From contig BTRK01000004.1 of NCBI GenBank assembly GCA_036245805.1, forward strand, positions 39,830,907 to 39,894,906: a stretch of 64,000 nucleotides of DNA. Reading direction: 5' to 3'. Source of the DNA: Pristionchus mayeri. Taxonomy: Eukaryota; Nematoda; Chromadorea; Rhabditida; Neodiplogasteridae. This document shows positions 53,395 through 64,000 of this stretch, one piece after another. Position 1 is the first letter of the stretch. Every line of letters begins with the position of its first letter. The position numbers and the translations under genes are program-made. The notes beneath the pieces were generated by a model that was given only the letters and a program-made list of their open reading frames with translations, had not been told where the DNA came from and did no database searches.

Positions 53395-56300
53395 ACGATG
53401 CTCGCTCCATCCTCCACACTCTCGCGCGCTATCTGACCAGCGAGATAGTGTGCTTACAGGAGAGTCGGATGGCAAGGGGGGAAGGGGAGCGATCAGGATA
53501 GTCGTCAATTGGCGTGTTGACCCATGCATCCAGGAGCTATGGCAGGTCCGCAACGTGCTCATTCACCAATCAATCAGAGAATGTGGGAGAGCAAAAGATC
53601 AAAGATCAATCGTAGGAACTATGACAGATCTCTCTCCACATTTCAAGCGGACTCTCACTGGCCAACGTTTCACAAGAGGATTTCGTTATGGGATGAGTAA
53701 AAGATCAATGCGCGTCAGTTACTGAACCATCGATGGTGTGTGACTAATCGGGAGAAGTGAGAAGATGAAGAGGAAGATGATGAAGAGGGGGAGGGGGTGA
53801 ATCAGATGTCCAACTGCGCACAAAACAATTGTGTGCGATCTTTATCTATTTTCTCCCGTCCGATTTCAAGAGGGATTCGGCACAGTGCGAACGACGCGCT
53901 CTCTCCATATTCCCTGCTCTCTCGCTCTGTCTGCCCGGCTAGAGAGAGTGCAAAGTGAAGAGAGTGCGAACATATCGGTGATAGAGGGAGGAGATAACGG
54001 ACAACTGGGAGGAGCACTTTGGGGATGCTAAGGACACTGTGAACACCCCATTCTTCATCATGTCTCATCGCCAGCTAATCAACTGCGAAGCGGTAGAAAT
54101 GCGGGAAAAACTACTAGAAACGGTTGGATGTGAACATAATGCACAGGGATTGTTTAAACAGAAGCTGTCAGACGACTTGTCAATGATGTGAGATTCTAAG
54201 GCTGAACAGAGAAAGTAAAAGAACGACAGAGGAGGAACGATGTTCTGTCTGAATGCCCTGTCTGTCTGGAAACTGTCTGGATGGATTGCATCAGACACGC
54301 TCCAGAGATCGTTACCTCGGTAGCTGTGATAGAAATATTATTTTGCAAAAAGCAACCCACTATGAAATCGTTAAACGCTCGGATATCACTCTTTAGAGAA
54401 CATCATAAAACCTGAACATTCAAAATATGCCAGCATCCAATTCTGTGCGGCCGCATCAAATAATGGAGCATCAAACTCGCATTTGAAATCTATGGCATGC
54501 GCAGGGACTCTTTAGATATAAGCTGTCAAACGATCTGATACTGATGAGAGTTGCTTAGGCTGCAGTTATTGGACAATAGGGTGGCCGACAATTATTGCGC
54601 TCGGCACGAACCATCAACTTTAGACAATCTTGTGTGACGCGAATGCTCCTATCAGTTAATCTTGCCTTTTGATACCTTTTCAGACATATACAATTATAAG
54701 ATCATTGGCAAAGGCTTAACAGTAAAAAATTTATCGAAGGCACATCGCATTTCGCGTTCACGTTACAAGCGGACCAGAAAAACACGCTGCATATCGCAAG
54801 TCAATCTGTTGTGCGCAAATTCCTCGACAAAAACACAAAATTTTAGGATAAAATTCGAGTGTCCGACAGACTAACAGAAACAGCTGCCAACTTCACCTGT
54901 CTACCGTAGCCGCGTCTACCACTCTCCCCAGTCTACTCTCTCTCTCTCTCTCTCACCCTCTCTCCCGCTCTCTGACCGACGAGAGATTGTGCGATTTGAA
55001 GAGAGTCAGACAGACGGGGGCACTTCCGGTCCGACTCTTGGACGAATTTCGCTGCTCGCTAATGTAAACTCTCCTAGATTCTCCCACTTTAGCTACGGCG
55101 CAAAAAGAGGAGATGATGAAACAGTTGACTAAACCATGCAGAAATAAACAGACGGAGTTCGACCCCTTCTAGTTCACTCTCTTTCTCGTTGTCATTTAAA
55201 CAATATATTTTAACATACAAGATAATGAAAGATAGTTGGAGTGTTGCTGTTCCCTCACAAACCATCAAATTATTATTAATTCAAAAGTAAACTCGGAATC
55301 ATTGCAAAGCGAACAACCCGCTTCTGTTATGGTAGTCGTGGAACATGCAATCAGCAGGAAACCTATTCCTTTCATCCTTCCCATACTATCTCAATTTCAC
55401 ATTCTTTCCTTTCCCGCTCTTTCTTCTTTCCCGCTCACTTTCAAACACAACAGAGAGAGCTCCAACTGGAGAGACTCCATGCCTGCTCTACCATCCCTCT
55501 CGCCAATTCCTTTGATCTCTCGTCTAAACGAGAGAGACCACTTCTTTGGCATGTCTAGATTATCACTCAAACCAACAAAAAACAAACAACTCATTTTATT
55601 ATTTTTTTTGCAAAAGTTATCGAGGTTCTACTGTTTCAGGGCATAAGATCATATTCTTATGACAACGACGCAGCATGCAATCAGCAGGAAACATCCATCC
55701 TCGATCCTCCAATTTCACAAGTTTCCCCGTTTTTTTTCTAACTTTACGAATGCCCTCAGCGACAACTATTGTCTCGTCACGCACATGCCTCCAGTTATGG
55801 CCTTAGCGGAACATATAATCAGCAGGAAACCCACTCTCTTCATCAATACACTTCCAGTTTCACATTCTCTCTCTATCATACTACAGAGTGCTCGTATGAG
55901 AGAGACTCCTCCCTCTCTCATGCACCCACTCGTCCACCTTGTAATACATCGTCGTTCAAAGCCCACGCGCAAACACGACTACAGACTCTCACGTTAGTTT
56001 TGACTACTCTCCTCCATTCACACGCTCTCTCACTGGTCAGACAGAACGAGAGAGTGCACGAAGGGCAGAGAGTCGCGCACCCAATTATAATCACTAACTA
56101 ACTGCCTCTCACATCACTCCAAATGCAACATCTACAGTTTACTTAACCTCGAAGAGCCTAGACCAACCAGAGATCGCATCGGATAGTCATCACTATTTAG
56201 AGATTGGGCTTACGAATGATCACCGCACAGTGCGCACGCGAGAACTTGGGTGCTAATTGAAACATGAAGAGTGATAGCATGAATTTCAGATCGAATTCGA

Positions 56301-57040
56301 AATTTGAGAGGTTAGACCAGCGTAATAACAAAGGAATGGAGGCTGCAAAATAACTCACTTTGCAAAGGAACAATATTAACGACTGCGGAAAATCATCGAA
56401 TTTGTAAAGTGCGGTAGTCCAATTAATCAAGAATTCCCAAATTCAGGATTATAAAATAGAATTCTCCCGAACTACCAACTAACTCCGTCCATGTTGTTTA
56501 AAGTATCTTAATATGGCTGGTAAATTACCCAACAGTGGAAATTCGGGAACATGAGTGCTGATTGAAACTATAACTCAGGTTGCCAATGTCACTGATCGGA
56601 CAAATCGTAACTGGGCAGCGAGATCACTGCTGCATACCCGGTACATCTTTGTCAATTTTGAAGGTGGCTAATAGAACCAGAAGTTCGTTGTCAAAAAAAA
56701 CAAAACGGTAATAGCATTCAACGGCTAAAAAGTGAGACCGTGAGAGATAAAAAGAGAAATGGATGCGAGACTCACGCGAAAACATGGCTGAACTCATTCG
56801 ATTTCCAATGAGAGTAACTCGTTCCTCTATACTTCCCATCTCTGGTCCTCTTTCTCTCTCTGCCACTCTCTCATATTCACGCACTCTCTCGCTCCGCTGT
56901 TCCCGTCTTCTAGTGCGAGGTTTATACAGAACTGTGTTCGCGGTGTTCGACGAACGGCACGACGAGAGAGCGTGTGATTGTGAGAGAGTGAGACAGAGAA
57001 AATTGCGTAGCCGGCGAGAGATCGTGTGAGTTGAAGAGAG
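53395..57040. repeat. Cluster of GAGAG hairpins
   Basis: At least five short hairpins with pyrimidine arms (CTCTCNCnCTCT) and matching GAGAGAGTGnGCGAA...GAAGAGAGT arms lie near 53420, 53925, 54955, 56030 and 56880-57040. They share a core with the MITE at 8142. Confidence 0.65.
55330..55870. repeat. Three-copy repeat with AATCAGCAGGAAAC
   Basis: CAATCAGCAGGAAACC or a variant occurs at about 55348, 55678 and 55814. Each is followed by TTCATC or TCC-rich text and a CAATTTCACA-like word. Confidence 0.7.
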
Positions 57041-57671
57041 CAGCAGAGAAAGAGACTTAAACTCGAGGACGTTAAGGTAGTGCAAAAAGGCGGCGTAAGA
57101 GAAGAGAATGGCAGACACAAATTAGTGATCAGCAAAGATCATCAAAGAGATTTCTTGTATACAATATGTTCGAAGAGATATTGTAATAATATTCATGGTA
57201 TGACCGATTCCTAACGATGGATGGAGAAACCCCGGGCATTAGTTAAGCAAAACAACATGCAATCACTAGGTGCAAGGAGTCACAGCAACAATGTGAAAAT
57301 ATGTTAAGAGATACGATATTTTTCTTTGAAGAAAACGCTCTCAATTATCCAGGTCAAAGGCACGTCTGTTACTTACCTTAACTACAAAACGAAAAATCAC
57401 CTTGCGCAGTAGGGACCACCATCGTGAGAACCATAAAATTAAAGCCACCTTTAATCAAGAGTTGGACTGTTTTTTTCAAAATTTCACGACCGGTTTTTAG
57501 TAAAGAACAGTTCATTTGAGCGCACACATGATCGTGTGAGCTGCTGCAACAGTACTTATTCATTTTATAACTTAAATGTGTATTTTGCTTAATTTGTGTA
57601 TTATCTATCTTAGTGTTAGCTTACTTTGCGCCCCTGTGCAAGAAATGACGCGCGTACTTTGGGTAATTGTG

Positions 57672-59222
57672 CCGTGATTGTGATTTCGCGTTATTTTCTG
57701 TCAAAGTGTCCGCCCTCTTCGGTCCGCCTTCGCTTTCATTGCTGATAGCCGCTGGTAATTAATATGTCTAATCGATCAGTAGGTCATGGGCATCGTATTT
57801 GCTGAAAATGACGCATAAACTCCAGCGCCCAAAGTTGCTGCAATGGGAAGTGTGATGGTCGCGCGTGATTTTCTGTCAAAGTGTCCTCCCTCTTCGGTTC
57901 GCCTTCGCGTGTACTGTTCATAGCCGCTGGTAATTAATATGTCTAATCGATCAGTAGGTCATGGGCATCGTATTTGCTGAAAATGACGCATAAACTCCAG
58001 CGCCCAAAGTTGCTGAAAGGGGAGTATAGTGGTCGCGCGTGATTTTCTGTCAAAGTGTCCGCGTTCTTCGGTCCGCCTTCGCTTTCATTGCTGATAGCCG
58101 CTGGTAATTAATATGTCTAATCGATCAGTAGGTCATGGGCATCGTATTTGCTGAAAATGACGCATAAACTCCAGCGCCCAAAGTTGCTGCAATGGGAAGT
58201 GTGATGGTCGCGCGTGATTTTCTGTCAAAGTGTCCTCCCTCTTCGGTTCGCCTTCGCGTGTACTGTTCATAGCCGCTGGTAATTAATATGTCTAATCGAT
58301 CAGTAGGTCATGGGCATCGTATGGGCTGAAAATGACGCATAAACTCCAGCGCCCAAAGTTGCTGCAATGGGAAGTGTGATGGTAGCGCGTGATTTTCTGT
58401 CAAAGTGTCCTCCCTCTTCGGTTCGCCTTCGCGTGTACTGTTCATAGCCGCTGGTAATTAATATGTCTAATCGATCAGTAGGTCATGGGCATCGTATGGG
58501 CTGAAAATGACGCATAAACTCCAGCGCCCAAAGTTGCTGCAAGGGGAAGTATGGTGGTCGCGCGTTATTTTCTGTCAAAGTGTCCGCCCTCTTCGGTCCG
58601 CCTTCGCTTTCATTGCTGATAGCCGCTGGTAATTAATATGAATAATCGATCAGTAGGTCATGGGCATCGTATGGGCTGAAAATGACGCATAAACTCCAGC
58701 ACCCAAAGTTGCTGCAAGAGGAAGTATGGTGGTCGCGCGTGATTTTCTGTCAAAGTGTCCGCCCTCTTCGGTCCGCCTTCGCTTTCATTGCTGATAGCCG
58801 CTGGTAATTAATATGAATAATCGATCAGTAGGTCATGGGCATCGTATGGGCTGAAAATGACGCATAAACTCCAGCGCCCAAAGTTGCTGCAAGGGGAAGT
58901 ATGGTGGTCGCGCGTGATTTTCTGTCAAAGTGTCCGCCCTCTTCGGTCCGCCTTCGCTTTCATTGCTGATAGCCGCTGGTAATTAATATGAATAATCGAT
59001 CAGTAGGTCATGGGCATCGTATGGGCTGAAAATGACGCATAAACTCCAGCGCCCAAAGTTGCTGCAAGGGGAAGTATGGTGGTCGCGCGTGATTTTCTGT
59101 CAAAGTGTCCGCCCTCTTCGGTCCGCCTTCGCTTTCATTGCTGATAGCCGCTGGTAATTAATATGAATAATCGATCAGTAGGTCATGGGCATCTTATGGG
59201 CTGAAAATGACGCATAAGGTCC
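57672..59222. repeat. 175-bp satellite, nine copies
   Basis: GGTAATTAATATG occurs at 57754, 57929, 58103, 58278, 58453, 58628, 58803, 58978 and 59153, a strict 175-bp period with one 174. Two variants of one segment exist (CTTTCATTGCTGATAG and CGTGTACTGTTCATAG), in the order A B A B B A A A A. The last four copies also share GAATAATCG in place of GTCTAATCG. There is no coding sequence. Confidence 0.97.
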
Positions 59223-59399
59223 AGCGCGTCGTGCGTGATTTTCTCTGGCACTCTCGCTACGCGCGCTATCTCTCTCCCCTCTTCCCTCGCGTCCACTCGT
59301 TTCGTTCATTCACACCTTTAGCTCGTTCACCCGCCAGTTGCCCATCTTCTCGTTACTAATATTACATTTCCAGACAAAGAGTACTGCCAACCAGCAGTC
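59223..59399 (+). promoter_or_regulatory. Former 5' region of rps-13 copy
   Basis: A pyrimidine-rich stretch between the satellite and the ATG. An ATTTCCAG acceptor at 59364-59371 lies ~28 nt before the ATG, so a 5' UTR intron or trans-splice site is likely. Confidence 0.5.
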
Positions 59400-61435
59400 A
59401 TGGGGCGCACGCACAACCCCGGAAAGGATATCTCCCGCTCGTCGATCCCTTACCGCCGCTCGGTCCCCACCTAGCTTAAGCTCTCCGACGGCGATGTCAG
59501 AAAAGGTTTGTTGTGACGCCTGTGATCAGCTTTGTTTGCATGCAAGCTTTTCAATTAACAGCTTATTGTTATAAAAGTGGTCTAACTGTTTTATTTTCAT
59601 TGTTTCACAATTTAAAGCGTGTTTTACAGGTATTTCGACCCTCCTGGAAGGGCGTGATCCTAACAAAGATTGTAAGGGATTCGCACGGAATTGCCCGGTA
59701 CCGTCGCGCCACTGGTAGCAAGATCATCTGTATTGTCAGAGCCAGGGTTGGTTAATTTCTATTTCATTTATTTCGAATTTATTTTTGTCTCCTGTTGCTT
59801 CTTGTTGGTATGCGCTTCTTCATAACACTATCCCCTCGTTCTAGAGCTTTATTTTCGGAAGTTTTTAAAAGTAGTCCGTCGGCGTGTAAGAATCCATGTA
59901 TACAGATTTACTGATGTATTATCAATAACTATCATTATTGGTTGATATATTCTGAAATCTCAATACGATATTCTTGTCAGGCTACAGCTGCAGTCGTCTG
60001 ATTTCTGCGACAACAACTGGCTGAGTGGTCGAGCCGGGCAATTTTGTGAGGTGAGCAGACGATAGCTACAGTGGGGGTATGGAAGAGCTACAGGGTGAGC
60101 CATAATTACCCGGACTACTGTTTTCATAAGACTCCCTGCTTTATAGTGGAACTTGAGCCATCTTGTTTACATGAACGCTTGTCAGCTATATTGGCAATAA
60201 TAACATACTAGCTAATTTTGATGGGACCTCGTTTCGCTTTGGCAAGGTATTGATTTTCTTCTCATATCCATCTAACAATTCCCGCAAGAAATTTTCATCG
60301 ATTTTGTCTCATGCTATGAGATTGGTGGCCTTGAGCGAGATTAATGTTGATTCCTTAGTAGAAGACATCTTGGCCTACAACACCCCTAAAAATTGAAGCC
60401 GAGGGGTTGGGATCGGAGGAGTTCGGGGACCAATCAATCAGAGTAATAAATCGGGTGCATGGGTGTCCAGACACTACTTTTTCTTTTAAATGATAACATA
60501 GAATGAAAATGAGATCAGAAGACCGTGAAAAGTGCAACTTACTTGAGAGTTTTCCATCTGGTATCCCCGCCTCGGGTCCCTCAAGTAAAGAAGCCCCGGC
60601 CCGTGTTAGTATGGTGTATTGGTGTGTAATGAGTAGGTTATAGCTGTATGCTATCTCAGAAAGCAAATGATCATTCACTCATTTGGGAAATTTGCCAATG
60701 TATTTTCTCTGAATGCTAACGATACCATCTTTCGTTTGCAGGAATGGCTCCTGAGATCCCGAAGATCTGTACCATCTGATCAAGAAGGCTGTCATCATCC
60801 GCAAGCACCTTGAGCGGAGCCGCAAGGATCGCGACGGAAAATACCGTCTCATTCTTGCCGAGTCCAGAATCCACAGACTGGCTCGCTACTACAAGGTCAG
60901 ATCTCCATTGTTAATTTATTTTTTTTAAATTTAGGGAATGATGTTGCACAATACTCTCTTTCGGCCGGATAAATGCGATTACTTTCAATGTTGTGCTAAA
61001 ACGAATTATGCGAATTGTTTTGACTTCTCTTTTATTCCCTCTACATAAAGGATCCTTTGACCCCAGATCCTCTGGTCAAAGTAAACTCGATTTGGAGGAC
61101 GGGAGGCGCGGTGCCAAGTGTGGGAATTAGTAGACTAAGGTATTTGAGATGATGGCGGATCGAATGGCGGTGATCCCGAGTTGATTGGACATCGTTGCGT
61201 AGGACAAACGGGCGTCTGAAGTTTACGCCCTCGAGATTTTGGTGGTTTTCGCGCGCGCTCTCGAGAACTAGGCATCGTAGCGACTCGGGGATTGGACAGG
61301 CGTGTGCGTCTCGACGAGGCGCTTCGGAATATCTTTTTGTCGAGTCGGTAGCTACACGGCGACGGCAGCTGCAGCCGTCGTAACGTCGCGGTAAAGTGCG
61401 AAAAAATAATTAGCACGCAAGAGCTGAGTCGACTC

Positions 61436-61461
61436 GCGAGTTCGATTCCCGCGCGGGGCAC
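61436..61461 (+). other. tRNA B-box-like block
   Basis: GCGAGTTCGATTCCCGCGCG followed by GGGCA looks like a tRNA T-arm and acceptor 3' strand. No matching 5' strand or A box is found within 90 nt. It may be a SINE or tRNA fragment in intron 3 of the rps-13 pseudogene. Confidence 0.4.
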
Positions 61462-61639
61462 AGCCTTTTTTTGCTGAGTAGTTTCGGGTCGGAGAATGCG
61501 TTGGGAGTGTTGTGGGCGTGCCTGGTATCGATTGGCACCGTATTGGGCCCGAGTTAAGGCTTTTTTCGGGACAAATCGACCAAAATCGTGGGGGAGGCTG
61601 ATTTAGTGGGGAATCGAGGCAACTAATGGTAGGGGTCGG

Positions 61640-62100
61640 CTAAGAATTGGTACCAGATCATTCCTGGGTCGGAACCATGTGGTACCAAGTCGGTACCATG
61701 CACTTACAAGGGTGTAATATGCGATACAAAATGACTCCAATGATCGTACCACGCATGCTCCACGAGTTTCCAGGCCCGTAAAATACGGTACCAAGTTGAT
61801 ACCGAGCAGTGCCGGGTTGGTACCACGCGGTTCCAAGTTAATACCACGAGGTACCAGAACCATTTCACATGGTACCACATGGTAAGAGGTTGATACCAAG
61901 GCGGAACAAGACCGTACCACGTGATACCAAGTCGGTACCACACGGTGCCAGGTTGGTACCAATCGGTGCCATGTTGGTACCAATCGGTACCAAGGCGGAC
62001 CCACGGGTTCCCCCTACCACGGGGTCCCTGGACCATACCTCGTGGTACCAAGTTGGTAGCACGTGGTACCAAGTTGGTACCGACCAGGTACAAGACCATT
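61640..62100. repeat. GGTACC-rich minisatellite
   Basis: More than fifteen GGTACC, GGTGCC or GTACCA words are spaced by about 10-11 or 20-22 nt (for example AGTCGGTACCA, AGTTGGTACC, AATCGGTACCAA). The unit is self-complementary, so long frames are open on both strands with WYxLVPTW-like repeats. These are not proteins. Confidence 0.85.
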
Positions 62101-62275
62101 CTGTGCGGCTAGAAATCCCTTTCCTAAATACATCTTTTTTGAACTCAAATCACGGCGTGCCCCTAGCGAGCGAAAGCTCGGCTAGTAGCTTATAATTAAT
62201 TGTTTACAGACCACCCGTGCCCTTCCTTCCAACTGGAAGTACGAGTCTGCTACTGCTTCCGCCCTCGTATCACAA

Positions 62276-64000
62276 AGAGTCGTGCCGGGACAACTCGTTA
62301 TTGTTGAATTTGTATTACTCGTTTTTGTTGAATTTGTATTACCTCGACAAATTTGTTATCAACAATTGCTATTTTAGTGCGCATTGGGGCATTGTAGTGG
62401 AAGTTGGTACAGGTCTTAAATATTAGGCTCTCCTACTGACTCTCATAGAAAATCCCGTTCCCACCTACACTTAATCTTGTTGGTTTTTTAATGTATTTGT
62501 AAAAGGCGGGAGAGAGTGGATGGGATGAGGTCAACAGAATGATATTCATCTAATTTTCATCTCACATTTATTCGAGCGATATTTATGCCATGGTCGAAGC
62601 ACCACGTATTAATAGCGTACACTACACTCACATTTCTGACGCCCCCGCGCTCTTTGATTTCGCTCTCTTCAGTTGACACACTCTCTCGTTCTCGGACCCG
62701 GCGCTGTTAGAGAAATTGCGTAATGATGATGACATATTGCATAGTTATGATGCAATCATTACCGATTTCTAAAGTTCCGAGCCGGGCCCGGGGGATCCGA
62801 TCGGTCAAGGTATTAACTTTCTAGGATGCGTTTGAAGCAACTTATGATAAAACAACGGGATATTGTTTTGTGATTATTCAATATTTAGTAATGATGATGA
62901 AATCATTATTGATTTTGAAAAGAATCATTGAGGGGGAGCGTATGGTCAAAATCCGGCTGCGGGTTAAGTTTTTTGAAGCGAGCACTACGCAAAACAAGGA
63001 AAATTGCGTAGTGATGATGTAATATTACGTAATGATTATTTAATCGATGATGCAATTGAAAGAGCTCGTTGATAGGGTTCGTATGCTACCGTAGTTGAAG
63101 GTCTACGATGAGGTTGAGCCAAAATATTCGAAAGACGAGCGTGAAAGACAGATATTGTATTTGTATAGCATTATTTAGCATTTAAATCAAATAAAAATAT
63201 ATAGGAAATATTGTATTTTTATGTCTTTAACAAGAGGAAGAAGAACTTGAATGATTATTGTATTTTTGACCGGAGCCGCGAAATAGTACATTGCAGCCGT
63301 CAAAGTGTAATATCCAGAACCGTTAAAGATAATGCTTCTCTCTCGTTGTGCGCCTCTCGTTTTGAATGCTAGTGAATTTGTATTTTGTTTATATTTCATT
63401 TTTTTGTTTTATTTTTTTAAATATTTTTTGTCAGAATAAATTCCTGCACACATAAGCTACAGTTTTCACCAGCCTACGTAATTTAAAACTTAAAACGGCT
63501 ATTTCGGTGGTGGTCCCTACTTGCGCAGGCTATCACAATTAAAGCAGGCAAGTGAAATATTGTCCGAACCAACACCATTGCAAATATCAATTGCCTTTCA
63601 GAAAAAAAAGCACGAAAGCGCATGAGTAACTAGCGCATCGGATGGGTGCGCAAAATGTCAGCTTGAAACAAAAGAATAAGAAAGCGAAGAAGGGCAAATT
63701 ATTTCCGCGCGGCAGAACTCTTCTCACTAGGCAGACTCCCGCTACTCAAGTAGTCCAAGTTCTCGAAAGAATGGAGTGCTGCGATTCCGATCCCTCGACA
63801 TGTCGCAAAAAAACAAAAGAAGTGACAACAACCCTCGAGTTTAAGCTATTCTTTGTAGAAATAGTGATTAAACGAGAATTTGCTTCTCACCAGGTGGACT
63901 CCTGCCACTCAACTACTTCAACTTCTCGAAAGAAAATTGGAAAGCAGTGATTCTGAGGCATTTTGCTCAAAAAAGCTAATAAATTAGACAACAATACTCC
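62276..64000. other. Right end, no gene supported
   Basis: It contains a diverged three-copy repeat around AATGATGATG (62706-63090) and a two-copy repeat (TTCTCACYAGGYRGACTCC at about 63721 and 63883, period ~160). A 102-codon plus frame at 63642 spans the latter but is low complexity (Lys/Thr/Ser-rich). Confidence 0.5.
62706..63090. repeat. Diverged ~170-bp tandem repeat
   Basis: Blocks with GCGTAATGATGATGACATAT, TTTAGTAATGATGATGAAAT and GCGTAGTGATGATGTAATAT begin near 62717, 62885 and 63005. Each is followed by a GGGG/GATC or GGGGAGCGTATGG-like tail. Confidence 0.6.

Larger units (their letters stand above)
52258..57671. other. Upstream of the kinase: repeats, no gene supported
   Basis: No exon series is recognised on either strand, and no PH-domain exon. 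It contains tandem repeats (52855-53070, 55330-55860) and several GAGAG hairpins. Confidence 0.5.
59400..62275 (+). pseudogene. rps-13: 40S ribosomal protein S13 pseudogene (intron-containing)
   Basis: RPS13 is a component of the small ribosomal subunit. Four exons align with nematode RPS13: 59400-59505 (MGRTHNPGKDIS..PYRRSVPT), 59630-59746 (FRPS..GVIL..RDSHGIARYRRATG), 60742-60895 ([37 protein letters not shown]) and 62210-62275 (LPSNWKYES.TASALVS). Breaks: TAG in place of Trp25, a short missing segment and shifted frame at the exon 1-2 junction, a 12-nt insertion before RDSH, one base lost near the end of exon 2, one lost after EIP in exon 3, and a lost stop (CAA). Introns are retained, so it is a duplicated rather than retroposed copy. 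Confidence 0.9.

Noticed and set aside
53239..53562. Candidate upstream kinase exon
   Set aside because: The frame has no PH-domain motifs and no convincing acceptor/donor pair. It overlaps a GAGAG hairpin.
57672..59222. CRISPR-like regular repeat
   Set aside because: The whole 175-bp unit is repeated with no unique spacers. The window is eukaryotic. It is a satellite.
60007..60040. tRNA A-box-like CTGGCTGAGTGGTCGAG
   Set aside because: No B box or cloverleaf follows within 100 nt.
61603..62195. Long open frames rich in WYxLVPTW on both strands
   Set aside because: They are translations of the GGTACC minisatellite, open in several frames because the unit is short and palindromic.
63642..63950. 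102-codon plus frame near the right end
   Set aside because: It is a Lys/Thr/Ser-rich translation of a two-copy repeat. No homology or splice context is seen.

Overview
The window looks like nematode nuclear DNA, possibly a diplogastrid such as Pristionchus. This is inferred from many short phase-consistent exons, TTTTCAG-type 3' splice sites, a possible spliced-leader acceptor just before an ATG, an rps-13-like locus close to nematode RPS13, a mariner transposon, and many palindromic MITEs. Most of the 64 kb is intron and repeat.

Layout: (1) 1-8.3 kb is repeat-rich. It holds a hairpin at the left edge, three minus-strand exons resembling the N-terminus of SUMO that run off the window, a ~3 kb giant palindrome (1683-4725), a broken minus-strand BTB-domain fragment (about 5.0-5.5 kb) and a second foldback element (5.5-7.2 kb). 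(2) 9125-52249 is one very large minus-strand gene, a type II (delta/eta-like) diacylglycerol kinase. I could join 42 coding exons with every splice phase agreeing (4200 nt, 1399 aa). Domain order is a short N-terminus, C1a, C1b, catalytic domain, long acidic/Ser-rich linker, accessory domain, Ala/Gly/Ser-rich segment, SAM domain and C-tail. The PH domain usual for this class is missing except perhaps for its last helix. (3) Inside a 12 kb intron of this kinase, on the opposite strand, sits a complete 7-exon gene for a 254-aa four-helix membrane protein (22170-24049). (4) The kinase introns hold a degenerate tRNA-Glu(CTC), hAT-like MITEs with 8-bp target duplications, a foldback element enclosing a LINE tail (31-33 kb), and a mariner element nested inside a non-autonomous mariner-like element (44.5-46.6 kb). 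Many decayed copies of exon edges show that the introns grew partly by tandem duplication across splice sites. (5) 52-57.6 kb is tandem repeats and GAGAG hairpins. (6) 57.67-59.22 kb is a 9-copy, 175-bp satellite that ends about 180 bp before an intron-containing rps-13 pseudogene (59400-62275), whose last intron holds a GGTACC minisatellite. (7) 62.3-64 kb has weak tandem repeats and no gene I can support.

Together, the only genes that look intact are the diacylglycerol kinase (a cytosolic or membrane-recruited lipid kinase converting diacylglycerol to phosphatidic acid) and the nested membrane protein. The rest is transposable elements, satellites and gene debris.
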